DNA of 64,000 nt from Paenibacillus plantarum. GTDB taxonomy: Bacteria; Bacillota; Bacilli; Paenibacillales; NBRC-103111. The stretch covers positions 62,001 through 126,000 of the forward strand of contig NZ_WHNY01000057.1 of NCBI RefSeq assembly GCF_013141695.1, read 5' to 3'. This document shows, in pieces, positions 27,371 through 36,631 of the stretch. The position numbers and the translations under genes are program-made. The notes under the pieces were generated by a model. That model saw only the letters and a list, made by a program, of their open reading frames with translations. It made no database searches and was not told the DNA's origin. Positions within the stretch are counted from its first letter, which is position 1; every line of letters starts with the position of its first letter.

Positions 27371-28732
27371 TTACTTCAAATCTTTAAATTTATCCTGAAC
27401 GCGTTGCATCAACTGCTCTGTAGCCTTCTCTGGAGTGAGGTTGCCGAAGATAACCTTTTCACAAACATCTCGGATAATATCCGCAACTTCTGGATTATTT
27501 TGTACAGTTGGCGGAGGAGATGCAGGGCTTTTCAATGCGTTATCAACCATTTTAGCGATGTCTGGATCAATTTTATTGGCTTCAACAAGCGCTTTCTTGG
27601 CACTTTCAGAAGTTGGAATGGAACGTGTGTCAAGTAAAATCAGGGATGCTTCTTTGCTATTCAACAGCCAGTTAACAAACTTGGTGGCTTCTTGCGTACT
27701 AGCAGATTTTTTATTCACTGAAACGATCATGGAAGGCTTCGTTTTCACCGCTTGTGCTTTACCGTCTTTGGCAAAAATCGGCATTCCCACCACAAATTTG
27801 CCTTCGCCTGCAGCGGCTTTATACTTCCCGACCGTTGATGACCAATCCACCGTCATTCCTATTTCAGCGTTAACCCATTTCGGATTTTGTTCCATTTTAC
27901 TGCTGAATAGTGCTGCGTCGCCTAGCGGTTGTGCTGCTCCGCTGTCAAACAATTTTTTCATAACCGTTAAGCCTTGTGTAATATCTTCTTTGGTTGCTTT
28001 GAATGTACGATCGTTGGATACCCAGTACGTACCATTCTTGGAGTATAAATACTCACTAAGTACGAATTCACCGAGTCCCCCCGTTGTCGTTCCTGGCTCA
28101 ATGGCAAACAAGTATTGTCCTTTGTTCGCTTTATTGATTTTCCCACCTTCTTCGATGAGATTTTCCCATGTCCATTGTGTTTTCGTATCTAGACCATTCT
28201 TATCGAAGAATGCTTTATTAATCATCGTTCCGAAGCCGTTGGTCCCCATTGGCAGGGAAACTAATTTGCCATTGACAGAGTCATACTCATCTAAAATCTT
28301 CTTAGAGAATTGGGTTAAATCAACGCCAGGTTCTTTACCCAAATCAACGAATATATCGCCTTGTGCAGACAAATCGGGAAGCCATGGGTAGTCAAGCTGC
28401 ATAATATCCGGTGCAGAGCCACCTGCGATTTGCGTCATGATTTTTTGTTGGTAACCATCATAACCTTGATATTCGCCTTCAATTTTCACATTCGGATTCA
28501 ATTTCGTATAAGCATCAATCGCCGCTAAAGTTGCTTTATGTCTAGCATCCGATCCCCACCAGGAGAAGCGCAGTGTTACCGGTTTGGCATCAGCAGGCTT
28601 AGTCGTCTGACTCGATGAAGCTGCAGGAGTCGTTCCTGTAGAAGTTGAATTATTGTCACCACACCCTGCTAGTGAAGTGCTAATGGCTACCAAACAAGCC
28701 ATTCCGATCATCTTTCCAGATAACATTTTCAT
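27371..28732 (-). CDS. Sugar ABC transporter solute-binding lipoprotein
   Basis: About 453 residues from ATG 28732, chosen because GGAGG lies just upstream and a lipoprotein signal begins there (LVAISTSLAGC-GDN). The open frame upstream to 28867 adds a non-signal sequence. The body matches CUT1 binding proteins (LRFSWWGSDARHKAT, APDIMQLDYPWL). It delivers sugar to the two following permeases. A cre/LacI-like box lies about 26 bases before the start codon. Confidence 0.9.
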   Translation of the reverse strand: MKMLSGKMIGMACLVAISTSLAGCGDNNSTSTGTTPAASSSQTTKPADAKPVTLRFSWWGSDARHKATLAAIDAYTKLNPNVKIEGEYQGYDGYQQKIMTQIAGGSAPDIMQLDYPWLPDLSAQGDIFVDLGKEPGVDLTQFSKKILDEYDSVNGKLVSLPMGTNGFGTMINKAFFDKNGLDTKTQWTWENLIEEGGKINKANKGQYLFAIEPGTTTGGLGEFVLSEYLYSKNGTYWVSNDRTFKATKEDITQGLTVMKKLFDSGAAQPLGDAALFSSKMEQNPKWVNAEIGMTVDWSSTVGKYKAAAGEGKFVVGMPIFAKDGKAQAVKTKPSMIVSVNKKSASTQEATKFVNWLLNSKEASLILLDTRSIPTSESAKKALVEANKIDPDIAKMVDNALKSPASPPPTVQNNPEVADIIRDVCEKVIFGNLTPEKATEQLMQRVQDKFKDLK

Positions 28733-28757
28733 TGTAACTTGCCTCCAGTTATAAAAT

Positions 28758-28771
28758 ATAAAGCGTTTTCT
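28758..28771 (-). promoter_or_regulatory. cre/LacI-like box before the sugar-binding protein gene
   Basis: ATAAAGCGTTTTCT, resembling the CcpA/LacI operator core AANCGNT. A near-identical site lies before the S-layer glycosidase gene at 34128, suggesting joint control. Confidence 0.45.
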
Positions 28772-28963
28772 TGTCCCATAATTAATGTACCATCCCGATA
28801 AATACGTGAATACGCTTCCTACTTGATAAAAACTATCTTCATTGTACAACCTTCTCCGCATAGTCAATTATTGATATTTTATCCTCATACAGTGATAGAG
28901 GTCTAGTTAAAGGAACTGCCATTCCCTGTTATTTACAACAAGGTAACAGCAGCCCCTTCTTCC

Positions 28964-31900
28964 TTATTGGCTTTGCTGTAACAAGCGTTGAATAATGACC
29001 GCCGCTTCTGCTCTTGATGCAGCATCATTCGGCATAAAGCTGCCCCCACTACCTTCAATCATGCCTGAGCTCTGCAAGGCTGTAATCGCATCTTGTGCAT
29101 AGCTTGCAATCTGTGAGGCATCGTTGAAACTCGTCTGTTGTCCATTTGTGCTCAGACTCATCTTAAGCAACTGCAACGTGCGATACATCATGACAGCCAT
29201 ATCTTGGCGTGAGATATTGCCATCTGCTCCAAAGCTGCCATCCTCGCGTCCGCTAATAATGCCTAGCTTCTGCGCTGCAGCTACCGAGCTGTAATACCAG
29301 TCAGTGGTATGAATATCGTTGAAACTTGATCGGTCTTGACCCTGATCCAACCCAAATGTCCGCATAAGCAGCGCTAGAAATTCAGCGCGCGTCACCGAGC
29401 TGTTCGGATCAAATTTTCCTTTGTCAACACCATGAACGATATCACGAGCGGCTAGTGCATGAATGCTAGATTCCGCCCAAGACACGCCTTTCAAATCGTC
29501 AAAGGTTACGTTGTTGTATGTTACTACGTAGTCGCCAGGCTCACTTGCAGCAAATACCATCTCTCCTGTTGCTGCCCGATAAGTGCCATGAACAAGCACC
29601 TTTAGCTTCCCATCGCTAGTTAGTCCACTCACGACAACCTGCTCTGGCTTTTCTCCAGGTTGGAGCTTATACGCGAATTCAATTTTTGCTGAAGACCCAT
29701 GAAGTGTTGTCACTGGCTTATCATCCATTTGAATAGCCAGTCTATATAGCGAACCACGGCCTACTGCTTGGAATTCTTTTTCGGTTAGTGCTTTTGCATC
29801 CAACAGACTGAAGATAATCGTTAAGTTCTTCGCTTCTGCATCTGCTTCTGCTCGCAAGGCTTGAACTGGTAAAGAAATACGTGAATCTCCTGACTTGAAC
29901 GCCAACTGCGTGATTCCCTTCGCGCCAATCTCTTGCAGCATCGCAAGTGGCAGCGTTGCTATTAAGGATGAAGCGGACTCACCTTTGGGAACATCCAATT
30001 GCAGCGTATTGTTCTTAGACTTCTCTATCGCCTGCCTTAACTGCTCGCCTGTAATGGTGTTTTCTTTGGTTGGCTGGGCAGGAAGGGATGGTGTCGGCGG
30101 ATTCGGATTTTCTCCGCTTTCAGTAGGTTCCGGTGTATTCGCAGCCGTTACCATTACATTCGCCTTCGCACGCAAATTCGTACCTGCAACATCTCCTAAT
30201 ACGATAAACGTACCGACCGATGCATACTGACCCGCAGGGATATTATCCCAGCTAACAGCCAAACTTTTCTTCGTGTTATCACTATAGGTAGCTTCAACTA
30301 CTGTCGGTAATTGTGGCGCTGTGCCGCTTACTGTCGTCACTGACACCGGTGTTAGGGATGTAATGAGCGCTTGCGGTTCATCTAGCGCATTCACTGTTAC
30401 ATTCGCCGTTGCACGCAAATTCGTACCTGTGACATCTCCCAACACGATAAACGTACCGGCCGATGCATACTGACCCGCAGGGATATTATCCCAGCTAACA
30501 GCCAAACTTTTCTTCGTGTTATCACTATAGGTAGCTTCAACTACCGTCGGTAATTGTGGCGCTGTGCCACTCACTGTCGTCACTAACACTGGTGTTAGAG
30601 TTGTAATGACCGGCGTATTCGCAGCCGTTACTGTTACATTCGCCGTAGCACGCAAATTCGTACCCGCGACATCTCCGAACACGGTAAACGTACCTACCGA
30701 TGCATACTGACCTGCAGAGATATTATCCCAGGTAACAGCCAGGCTTTTCTTCGTGTTATCACTATAGGTAGCTTCAACAACCGTCGGTAATTGTGGCGCT
30801 GTGCCGCTTACTGTCGTCACTGACACCGGTGTTAGAGATGTAAGCACCGCATTCACCGTAATTTGCAGATAGCTAACAGCTTTGGCATTGATCGTACTCA
30901 TCATTTTCAAGGTAGCTGTACCTGAATTAACACCCGTCACAACGGTTTCCAAACCATTGTTTTGAAGTGATATCACTTTATTGCTGCCGTTCACAGCAGC
31001 TTGATTCTCAACACTCCATCTCACGTAGTCCCCTGTGGAATAGAATGGGTGCAACCCGTTCACTTGTGCGCTTACTGTCACGGATTCTCCTTTCTTTATT
31101 GAAGAAGCCCCTGTGAGTGCGATACTTGGATCGTTGGTACTTCCTGGCATAACATCAACAGGCGTAAGCACAAAGCGGTCCGTGTTAATCGTTTTGTTCG
31201 AGCCACCTTGAAAGACGAAACGGAATTTTTTATCACCTGCTGATTGGAAGGCTACCGTTCCCAAGTCAAAGAATTTAATGGAATCTGCAGCATTTTGGTT
31301 CCACACACCGCCGGCACTTGCTCCATCAATAAACCATTGCCCGCTGCCTCGCGACGTCGATACTTTGGCTGCAGCCTGAACATTGTAGACACCCGCTTTA
31401 GGAACAGGAATGCTATATTCGATATAACTACCTGCTGTCGTAAGCGTAGACGTAAAGTTCATACCTCCTTGTGCTGAAGCATTCGGCGTTGAGCCACTGC
31501 TTACTTTAGTTGCTGTACCGCCGCTAACCGTTGTCTTGTTGGCCGTGAATAAATCCGCAGCGACAAAAGTACTTGCAGTTGGCAGTTTCGGAATAAAGGC
31601 GTCTTCCGTCGCTTCGAACTGATCGATGGACAACTGACCCGTACCATGACTATCAAGGTGTAAATCAACGATCATGACGGCTTGCTCCTGCTTGCCATAC
31701 ACAATCACCTTGCCAGTACTTCCCGCTGTTCCTGTACCTTGAATAATCAGCTTACCGTTATTCTTGGAAAGGTTAGCATTCGCGACATGTTCATCCGCAT
31801 AGAGAACTTGGTAGTCATCGCCTTGATAAGCTTCAATCCAGTAAGCTCTACCCTTCGATGAATTTTCGTCTAAATCAATAGCAAAGTTCTTCAGCTGGTC

Positions 31901-34024
31901 CCCTGTTAAAAGTCCTTTAAAGCGATACGTGTACACCCCTGTATCGTCTAGCGATATATCTTCGATCAGGTACTGCTTCGCAGGATCCAACCAACGAAGA
32001 TTAACATTCACCGCCGATGGTCCTGTTTTACCTCCACCGGTTGCGATCATTAGCGCCTCGTTCTTATTGTCCGATACTTGCATCATTACGTAAGGCCCTG
32101 CATTCTGATTCCAGTCGGCTGCCACGTTACTATCCCAACCTACGCCGTTATAAACGGGGCGCAAGATGGAATCTGTCAGCGTATGAATTCGCTCGGATTT
32201 GCGCCAAGTATTGAATTTGGCCATCAGATCAATGTTTTTCTGGCTCCACGTATTCGGATCACTTCCATGCTTGACGTTTCTAGCAAATAAGTATTTATAA
32301 TACATCGACATATCACCATTGGTCATATCTCCAATGTTGAAATAGACGGAGTTCAGCGGCAAATGCCCAAACAGTCCTGCAAAAACTGGAACATCCAACG
32401 TTTCTCCGTACTCAGTTGACGAAGTTGTCCATCCGTTATCAATTACGTGTAATAGCTCATTCGAACGGTCGCCTTGTGTCGGCCAAATATCCACTTCCGT
32501 TGTATATTTCGCTTTGTAATCTGGATACTCATCCACAACATCGTTCAGAACTTGATTCGTCAACACGTTTTTACGATATACATTGTCCGTCGGATGTGAA
32601 TATGTCGTAACGGCTTGGTTCGGCCAAAACTCCGTTAAATCGACCATTTGATGGGACAAATGATAGTTCTGGATCATATACTCAATGCTGGTTTTTTTAG
32701 CAGCAATGACAGCAGGATCGGCTAAATCATTCCCACGGTTATGATAACCGCCCGTCATCGAAAACCATAGTCCAAACATCAGCCCTTGATCCTTATAGTA
32801 ATTGGCCAATCCAATCATATCGTCCGTATAGGAAGGTAGCGCTTGTGTGCCGTCTCTTGATGTACCGTTATCATCAGCGTTGTTCCAGCCATCATCAAAC
32901 ATCACCATATCAAATCCAGCTGCTTTCGTCTTCGGTACAGCTACAGAGCGGTAGTACGCTTCATTGCGTTTAGTTGTACCCCATTGCCAATCGTTCGTAT
33001 TGAGAATGGTTGAGGTATGATTATACTTGAACCGTTCTCTCAAATGCGTTTCGACGGCCATTTTACCATCTACAATATCCCCCTTAAAGACAGCCAAGTT
33101 AACAGCAATATAAGGGAATTGCTCATTTGGGAACAACACAAGCTGCAGAGATTCCGGGTTCGTAGAGACCTTTACCATATCCCCTTTAAAGGCACTAATT
33201 CCTGCGAAGGATCTGGCCATATAGGGAGCGCCTGTATCTGGCGAGCTCGGATCTCTTTTCAGAATTTCCGTTTTGGAATTGACCTCAGGCCCCACATAGA
33301 AACCATCACCGGTATCATAACGATTAATAATAACTTTAATATCTTCACTAACTTTAGTCGCGTTGGCTTTATCTACGCCACCAGTTGTACTGGACCATTT
33401 GGTGATATAGGCATAATGCAAATTGTGGGCTTGATCCGGAAAGTCAAGCTTGATAACATCTGAAGATGTGATTTGAAGCCTTTTATTCGGGCTGTTATTT
33501 TTGAGATATGCTTGATATTTCAAACCCGCACTGCCTTTGTACAGTTCAAAAGAAAGCGTAACGGTTATCCCATTTTTGGTTGCTGGTATTTCCAATCGAG
33601 TTCCAACGGTGGAGATCTGTCCATCGGCTGCCTTCATCGTGATCGCGTGCTCCGTAGGAGTCCCTAGCACGTATCCGCCGTCGTTAGCGTCTAGACTTTG
33701 CGTTGTTCCAATTGCTTCTTTCCCCGTCTCCCCATTTTCCAAATAACGATAATTATAATGGAATAATGTGGAGTCGTTGTCCGCTGCAACCTGCGGCATA
33801 TACTCGACACCTGCTGCTTTATTATAGAAGCTTGTCATGCGTATACTGCCATTATCCATGTACTCGATTTTCGTACGAAGCGCATCATTTTCAAGCGTCC
33901 ATGTCAAATTATTATTGACTAAGTTCCAAGGTGAAGCTGCATCGGCTTCCGTTGGTTTGGCTGCAAGACAAAAACTGATCAGCAGCATGAAGCATAGCCC
34001 TAGTGAAAGTACTCTTCTCAACAA
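28964..34024 (-). CDS. S-layer-anchored GH36-like glycosidase with CBM, Ig-like repeats and three SLH domains
   Basis: 1686 residues from TTG 34024, with GGAGG six bases upstream. Signal peptide about 1-32. A clan-D-like catalytic region at about 35-760 has MVMFDDGWNNADD, GLWFSMTGGYHNRG and QMVDLTEFW, recalling alpha-galactosidase-type GH36 enzymes. A carbohydrate-binding sandwich follows at about 830-950, then an Ig-like domain, three near-identical Big_4 repeats at about 1050-1290, a stalk region, and three SLH motifs at about 1500-1686. The SLH triplet tethers it to wall polymer. It probably trims extracellular polysaccharide for the adjacent importer. The glycosidase class is moderately certain; the exact sugar is not. 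Confidence 0.8.
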   Translation of the reverse strand: MLRRVLSLGLCFMLLISFCLAAKPTEADAASPWNLVNNNLTWTLENDALRTKIEYMDNGSIRMTSFYNKAAGVEYMPQVAADNDSTLFHYNYRYLENGETGKEAIGTTQSLDANDGGYVLGTPTEHAITMKAADGQISTVGTRLEIPATKNGITVTLSFELYKGSAGLKYQAYLKNNSPNKRLQITSSDVIKLDFPDQAHNLHYAYITKWSSTTGGVDKANATKVSEDIKVIINRYDTGDGFYVGPEVNSKTEILKRDPSSPDTGAPYMARSFAGISAFKGDMVKVSTNPESLQLVLFPNEQFPYIAVNLAVFKGDIVDGKMAVETHLRERFKYNHTSTILNTNDWQWGTTKRNEAYYRSVAVPKTKAAGFDMVMFDDGWNNADDNGTSRDGTQALPSYTDDMIGLANYYKDQGLMFGLWFSMTGGYHNRGNDLADPAVIAAKKTSIEYMIQNYHLSHQMVDLTEFWPNQAVTTYSHPTDNVYRKNVLTNQVLNDVVDEYPDYKAKYTTEVDIWPTQGDRSNELLHVIDNGWTTSSTEYGETLDVPVFAGLFGHLPLNSVYFNIGDMTNGDMSMYYKYLFARNVKHGSDPNTWSQKNIDLMAKFNTWRKSERIHTLTDSILRPVYNGVGWDSNVAADWNQNAGPYVMMQVSDNKNEALMIATGGGKTGPSAVNVNLRWLDPAKQYLIEDISLDDTGVYTYRFKGLLTGDQLKNFAIDLDENSSKGRAYWIEAYQGDDYQVLYADEHVANANLSKNNGKLIIQGTGTAGSTGKVIVYGKQEQAVMIVDLHLDSHGTGQLSIDQFEATEDAFIPKLPTASTFVAADLFTANKTTVSGGTATKVSSGSTPNASAQGGMNFTSTLTTAGSYIEYSIPVPKAGVYNVQAAAKVSTSRGSGQWFIDGASAGGVWNQNAADSIKFFDLGTVAFQSAGDKKFRFVFQGGSNKTINTDRFVLTPVDVMPGSTNDPSIALTGASSIKKGESVTVSAQVNGLHPFYSTGDYVRWSVENQAAVNGSNKVISLQNNGLETVVTGVNSGTATLKMMSTINAKAVSYLQITVNAVLTSLTPVSVTTVSGTAPQLPTVVEATYSDNTKKSLAVTWDNISAGQYASVGTFTVFGDVAGTNLRATANVTVTAANTPVITTLTPVLVTTVSGTAPQLPTVVEATYSDNTKKSLAVSWDNIPAGQYASAGTFIVLGDVTGTNLRATANVTVNALDEPQALITSLTPVSVTTVSGTAPQLPTVVEATYSDNTKKSLAVSWDNIPAGQYASVGTFIVLGDVAGTNLRAKANVMVTAANTPEPTESGENPNPPTPSLPAQPTKENTITGEQLRQAIEKSKNNTLQLDVPKGESASSLIATLPLAMLQEIGAKGITQLAFKSGDSRISLPVQALRAEADAEAKNLTIIFSLLDAKALTEKEFQAVGRGSLYRLAIQMDDKPVTTLHGSSAKIEFAYKLQPGEKPEQVVVSGLTSDGKLKVLVHGTYRAATGEMVFAASEPGDYVVTYNNVTFDDLKGVSWAESSIHALAARDIVHGVDKGKFDPNSSVTRAEFLALLMRTFGLDQGQDRSSFNDIHTTDWYYSSVAAAQKLGIISGREDGSFGADGNISRQDMAVMMYRTLQLLKMSLSTNGQQTSFNDASQIASYAQDAITALQSSGMIEGSGGSFMPNDAASRAEAAVIIQRLLQQSQ
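30121..30850 (-). repeat. Three tandem near-identical Big_4 repeat units within the SLH glycosidase
   Basis: Three in-frame copies spaced 243 and 237 bases (marked by GCAAATTCGTACC at 30172, 30415 and 30652), each an Ig-like domain with TTVSGTAPQLPTVVEATYS. High nucleotide similarity implies recent duplication or gene conversion. These are coding repeats, not CRISPR. Confidence 0.85.
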
Positions 34025-34127
34025 TATTTACCTCCTTGACCTTCTGAGAGGTCATTGATTTCGTGATAGCCCTAACATGTAACTCAAAATAAAAAAACTT
34101 CCCCCCGTTCTCCAGCTACAATGTAAT

Positions 34128-34142
34128 ATAAAGCGCTTACTT
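34128..34142 (-). promoter_or_regulatory. cre/LacI-like box upstream of the SLH glycosidase
   Basis: TATAAAGCGCTTACT, about 105 bases before the start; shares TATAAAGCG-TT--CT with the site at 28758. Partial match to the cre consensus. Confidence 0.45.
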
Positions 34143-34264
34143 AAAATTAACACACGCCAAAAGACCTTGCTATGCGCACAAGCTGACAAAATATATCTTC
34201 AAGCTGTCGACTTTTCATGCGTATCGATTATTGATATATTTGCGGTCATTGATGGACATTATGA

Positions 34265-34279
34265 TTAAAAGCGCTTCCA
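34265..34279 (-). promoter_or_regulatory. Second cre-like box upstream of the SLH glycosidase
   Basis: TTAAAAGCGCTTCCA, a good half-match to the cre core with central GCGC. About 240 bases upstream of the start. Confidence 0.4.
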
Positions 34280-34287
34280 GATAACGG

Positions 34288-34325
34288 AAACAGCACCTTC
34301 AACTTTAGAGTTGAGGGTGCTGTTT
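34288..34325. terminator. 17-bp bidirectional hairpin
   Basis: Near-perfect inverted repeat (34288-34304 with 34309-34325, one wobble) with a TTAG loop, ending in short U-rich stretches on either strand. No gene reads into it directly. Confidence 0.5.
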
Positions 34326-34368
34326 ATTCGTTTGGGCCTGGCGGCCAGAAAGGTCATTTGTCCTGAAC

Positions 34369-34402
34369 AAAAAAAGGAACCCAGCCAACGGGGCCGGGTT
34401 CC
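34369..34402 (-). terminator. Terminator repeat copy A (AGCC-AACGG-GGCC loop), end of the defence operon
   Basis: GGAACCCAGCC/GGCCGGGTTCC stem (one wobble), five-base loop, followed on the minus strand by seven Us. Copies B (43904) and C (42316) share the loop module. Confidence 0.75.
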
Positions 34403-34444
34403 AGGATTTTGATGATTTCCAGGGAGTCAGAGAAAAGGAAAATC

Positions 34445-34508
34445 AACGCGTAAATCCTTGTGTAGCAAGGATTTACGCGTTTCATGAAAATGAAGGTGTT
34501 TCATTTTC
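34445..34508. repeat. Two tandem perfect hairpins
   Basis: A 16-bp perfect stem (34445-34460 with 34466-34481, loop TGTAG) is followed after four bases by a 9-bp perfect stem (34486-34494 with 34500-34508, loop GGTGT). Neither has a U-tract, so they look like a structured RNA, recombination site or element end rather than terminators. Confidence 0.55.
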
Positions 34509-34550
34509 AATGCGCCGCGGAAAGCCTAATCGCTCAAATCATTTCAAAAA

Positions 34551-34747
34551 TCATTTCAATTTTAATTCAAGATTCAAAAAGATTGAGTACTTAATATGTT
34601 CTTGATTAACTGTAAGCGGGAACGCATCCATTTCAGCAAAGGTATGAGAATCAATAATAATATCCCCCCCTTAAGTATATTTGCAATTTTTTGTATTAGC
34701 TTGTAAGGAGATATTACGAGTTTTAAATTATCCTTAGGAAGTGTTTG
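34551..34747 (-). pseudogene. Coding-like remnant downstream of gajB, broken at a G7 tract
   Basis: Directly after the GajB stop, the same frame reads TLPKDNLKLVISPYKLIQK and continues to a run of seven Gs (34664-34670). One extra base there would join it to a second open stretch beginning DIIIDSHTFAEMDAFPLTV and ending at TGA 34551. No start codon is visible. It reads like a real protein C-terminus with a single-base frameshift, perhaps the remnant of an accessory gene. I do not recognise the family. Confidence 0.4.
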
Positions 34748-36631
34748 TTAACTTTCTAATTCTAAAACGAATCTGGAAGCTGTTTGTGGTTTAATACCCC
34801 AAGGAGTCTCTTTCAGCAATGGATAAGTTAAATAGCAAAGTCTTTTTGATCGCGTTATAGCAACAAACATATTATGTTTTTCTTCAACAATTTGTTTTTT
34901 ATCTTTAGAATTATTAAAAGCCTGTACAGCTCTGTAGTCTGGAAACACACCATCATTAAGTCCCATTATAAATACAACATCGTATTCCAGACCTTTAGAC
35001 ATGTGAACTGTTGTTAAAGCAATTCCTTTATCTCTAGCCGTATGTGCATTACCTAAAGAGACTGTTCTAACAAAGTTGCCTAACGACCTTTCACCAGGAG
35101 ATGAGTTTTTAGTATAACTGTTCCAGTTTATTTCCCACGATTTCAAATCTTCACTAATAAGAATCTTTTCATGTTCATCTAGTTGGTCTTTAGAATGGTC
35201 AATAAAATCTCTCAATAATTTTAATGCTGTATGGAATTTTATTTCCCTCTCATTCTTCAACAATAAATTCCATGCATCATTCAAAACTTCTATTAGTGAT
35301 CTCCAATAATCAGATGGGCTCTTCTCATTTCTAAGCTCTTCAAATGTCTGATATTTTCTTTTACTATTAATAAGTTTAGACAGTTCTACCAAATGCAACT
35401 TATCACGATTGTTTACAAGCAATCTTATTCCTAATTCAAATGCCTTTACAAAGTCTGACTCACTTGAAAAGGAACCTTTTGCTGATACTTTTAGCGTAAA
35501 TTCAAAATTATTTGCATTAAGTAATTCTTCTATTCGCTTAAACACATACCGGTTTCTCGCAATAATCGCGATTTGCTCAAGTGTGATTACTTGGTTCTCA
35601 ACATCAGGATGTCCACTTTTCAATAATAATTTTATTTTTTCAATAATGTAGTCAGCTTCTAATTGTTCATTCTCAAATTCATGTATTTCAAACTCTCCGT
35701 TGTACTTACAAATTCCATAGACTTCAAAAGACTTTTCTATTTTGTTAGCTGCTGCTATGACTGATTTAGATGACCGATAGTTCTCATAGAGCTGAATTTT
35801 TTGAGCATTAAAATCATCCAAAAAAATTTTATTTATATATTCATTATTAGCCCCACTAAACCCATAAATTGATTGATTAGGATCTCCTACCATTGTTACT
35901 CCAATTTGATCTCCGGCAAGTGCCTTGATCACTTCATACTGAGCTTTGTTCAAATCTTGTGCTTCATCAATGCAAATATACTTATAAACCTTTCTATACA
36001 AACGAGAAATACTTTCTCTTTCAGTTAGTATTTGAAAAGTGTATCTAAGAATATCATCGAAATCTACTACACCCTGCTGCAATAGCATATTATCATATTC
36101 TTCAAATAGTGTCTGAATTAATGGATCATCATTATAATCATCTGAGAACTTCAGATTTCTTTTTGCAGTGCTCAGATCATCGAGTAGATTCTTTATTATT
36201 TTTTGGTTCTCTTTAGCATCTAGGCCCAAATACTCTGTTTTAAAAGAAGGAATGCTCTCAATTGCTTCTTTAAATATATGTAGTCGGTCATTATAAGATT
36301 CACAAATATGCAATTCGTCAGGCAATCCAATTGAGCTACCTCTTGAAGTAACTATATCAAAACAAAAACTATGGATTGTCCCTATATAAGTGAAATCCTC
36401 TAGTTTTTTCTTTCCTAATGATTCAATAAGTCTTTCTTTTAACTCTTCTGTAGCTTTATTACTAAAAGTAATTGCCAGAATTTTTTCACCTTTTTTTAAA
36501 TTTGAAATTATTCTTTTTATTCGTTCAGTAAGAACTCTCGTTTTTCCGCTTCCAGCTCCTGCAATTACCAACAAGTTCTTGCCTGAAAAATCAACTACCG
36601 CTTGCTGTGCATTAGATAAGCTACTACTCAC
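34748..36631 (-). CDS. gajB: Gabija-like GajB, UvrD/Rep-family helicase
   Basis: 627 residues with SF1A helicase motifs: Walker A AGAGSGKTR at about 23-31, SFCFDIV, IDEAQDLNKAQ (motif II), VGDPNQSIYGFSGA (motif III), TVHMSKGLEYDVVFIMG (motif V) and AITRSKRLCYL (motif VI). A UvrD-like helicase directly after an OLD-family TOPRIM nuclease defines Gabija, where GajB senses DNA and activates GajA. Start is GTG 36631, whose G is also the last base of the gajA TAG stop, implying coupled translation. At 627 residues it is longer than the roughly 500-residue GajB I recall. Confidence 0.82.
   Translation of the reverse strand: MSSSLSNAQQAVVDFSGKNLLVIAGAGSGKTRVLTERIKRIISNLKKGEKILAITFSNKATEELKERLIESLGKKKLEDFTYIGTIHSFCFDIVTSRGSSIGLPDELHICESYNDRLHIFKEAIESIPSFKTEYLGLDAKENQKIIKNLLDDLSTAKRNLKFSDDYNDDPLIQTLFEEYDNMLLQQGVVDFDDILRYTFQILTERESISRLYRKVYKYICIDEAQDLNKAQYEVIKALAGDQIGVTMVGDPNQSIYGFSGANNEYINKIFLDDFNAQKIQLYENYRSSKSVIAAANKIEKSFEVYGICKYNGEFEIHEFENEQLEADYIIEKIKLLLKSGHPDVENQVITLEQIAIIARNRYVFKRIEELLNANNFEFTLKVSAKGSFSSESDFVKAFELGIRLLVNNRDKLHLVELSKLINSKRKYQTFEELRNEKSPSDYWRSLIEVLNDAWNLLLKNEREIKFHTALKLLRDFIDHSKDQLDEHEKILISEDLKSWEINWNSYTKNSSPGERSLGNFVRTVSLGNAHTARDKGIALTTVHMSKGLEYDVVFIMGLNDGVFPDYRAVQAFNNSKDKKQIVEEKHNMFVAITRSKRLCYLTYPLLKETPWGIKPQTASRFVLELES

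Larger units (their letters stand above)
34025..34747. other. 723-base spacer between glycosidase and Gabija-like genes
   Basis: Holds two cre/LacI-like boxes, a 17-bp bidirectional hairpin, a terminator-repeat copy, two tandem perfect hairpins and a coding-like remnant; each is listed separately. No complete gene was found. Confidence 0.7.

Noticed and set aside
27435..28391. Long plus-strand open frame (318 codons) across the sugar-binding protein gene
   Set aside because: It is antisense to a clear lipoprotein gene, has no family motifs and reflects codon bias of the real strand.
30121..30850. Regular repeats considered as a CRISPR array
   Set aside because: Units are about 240 bases, in frame and encode Ig-like domains; no spacers or cas genes.
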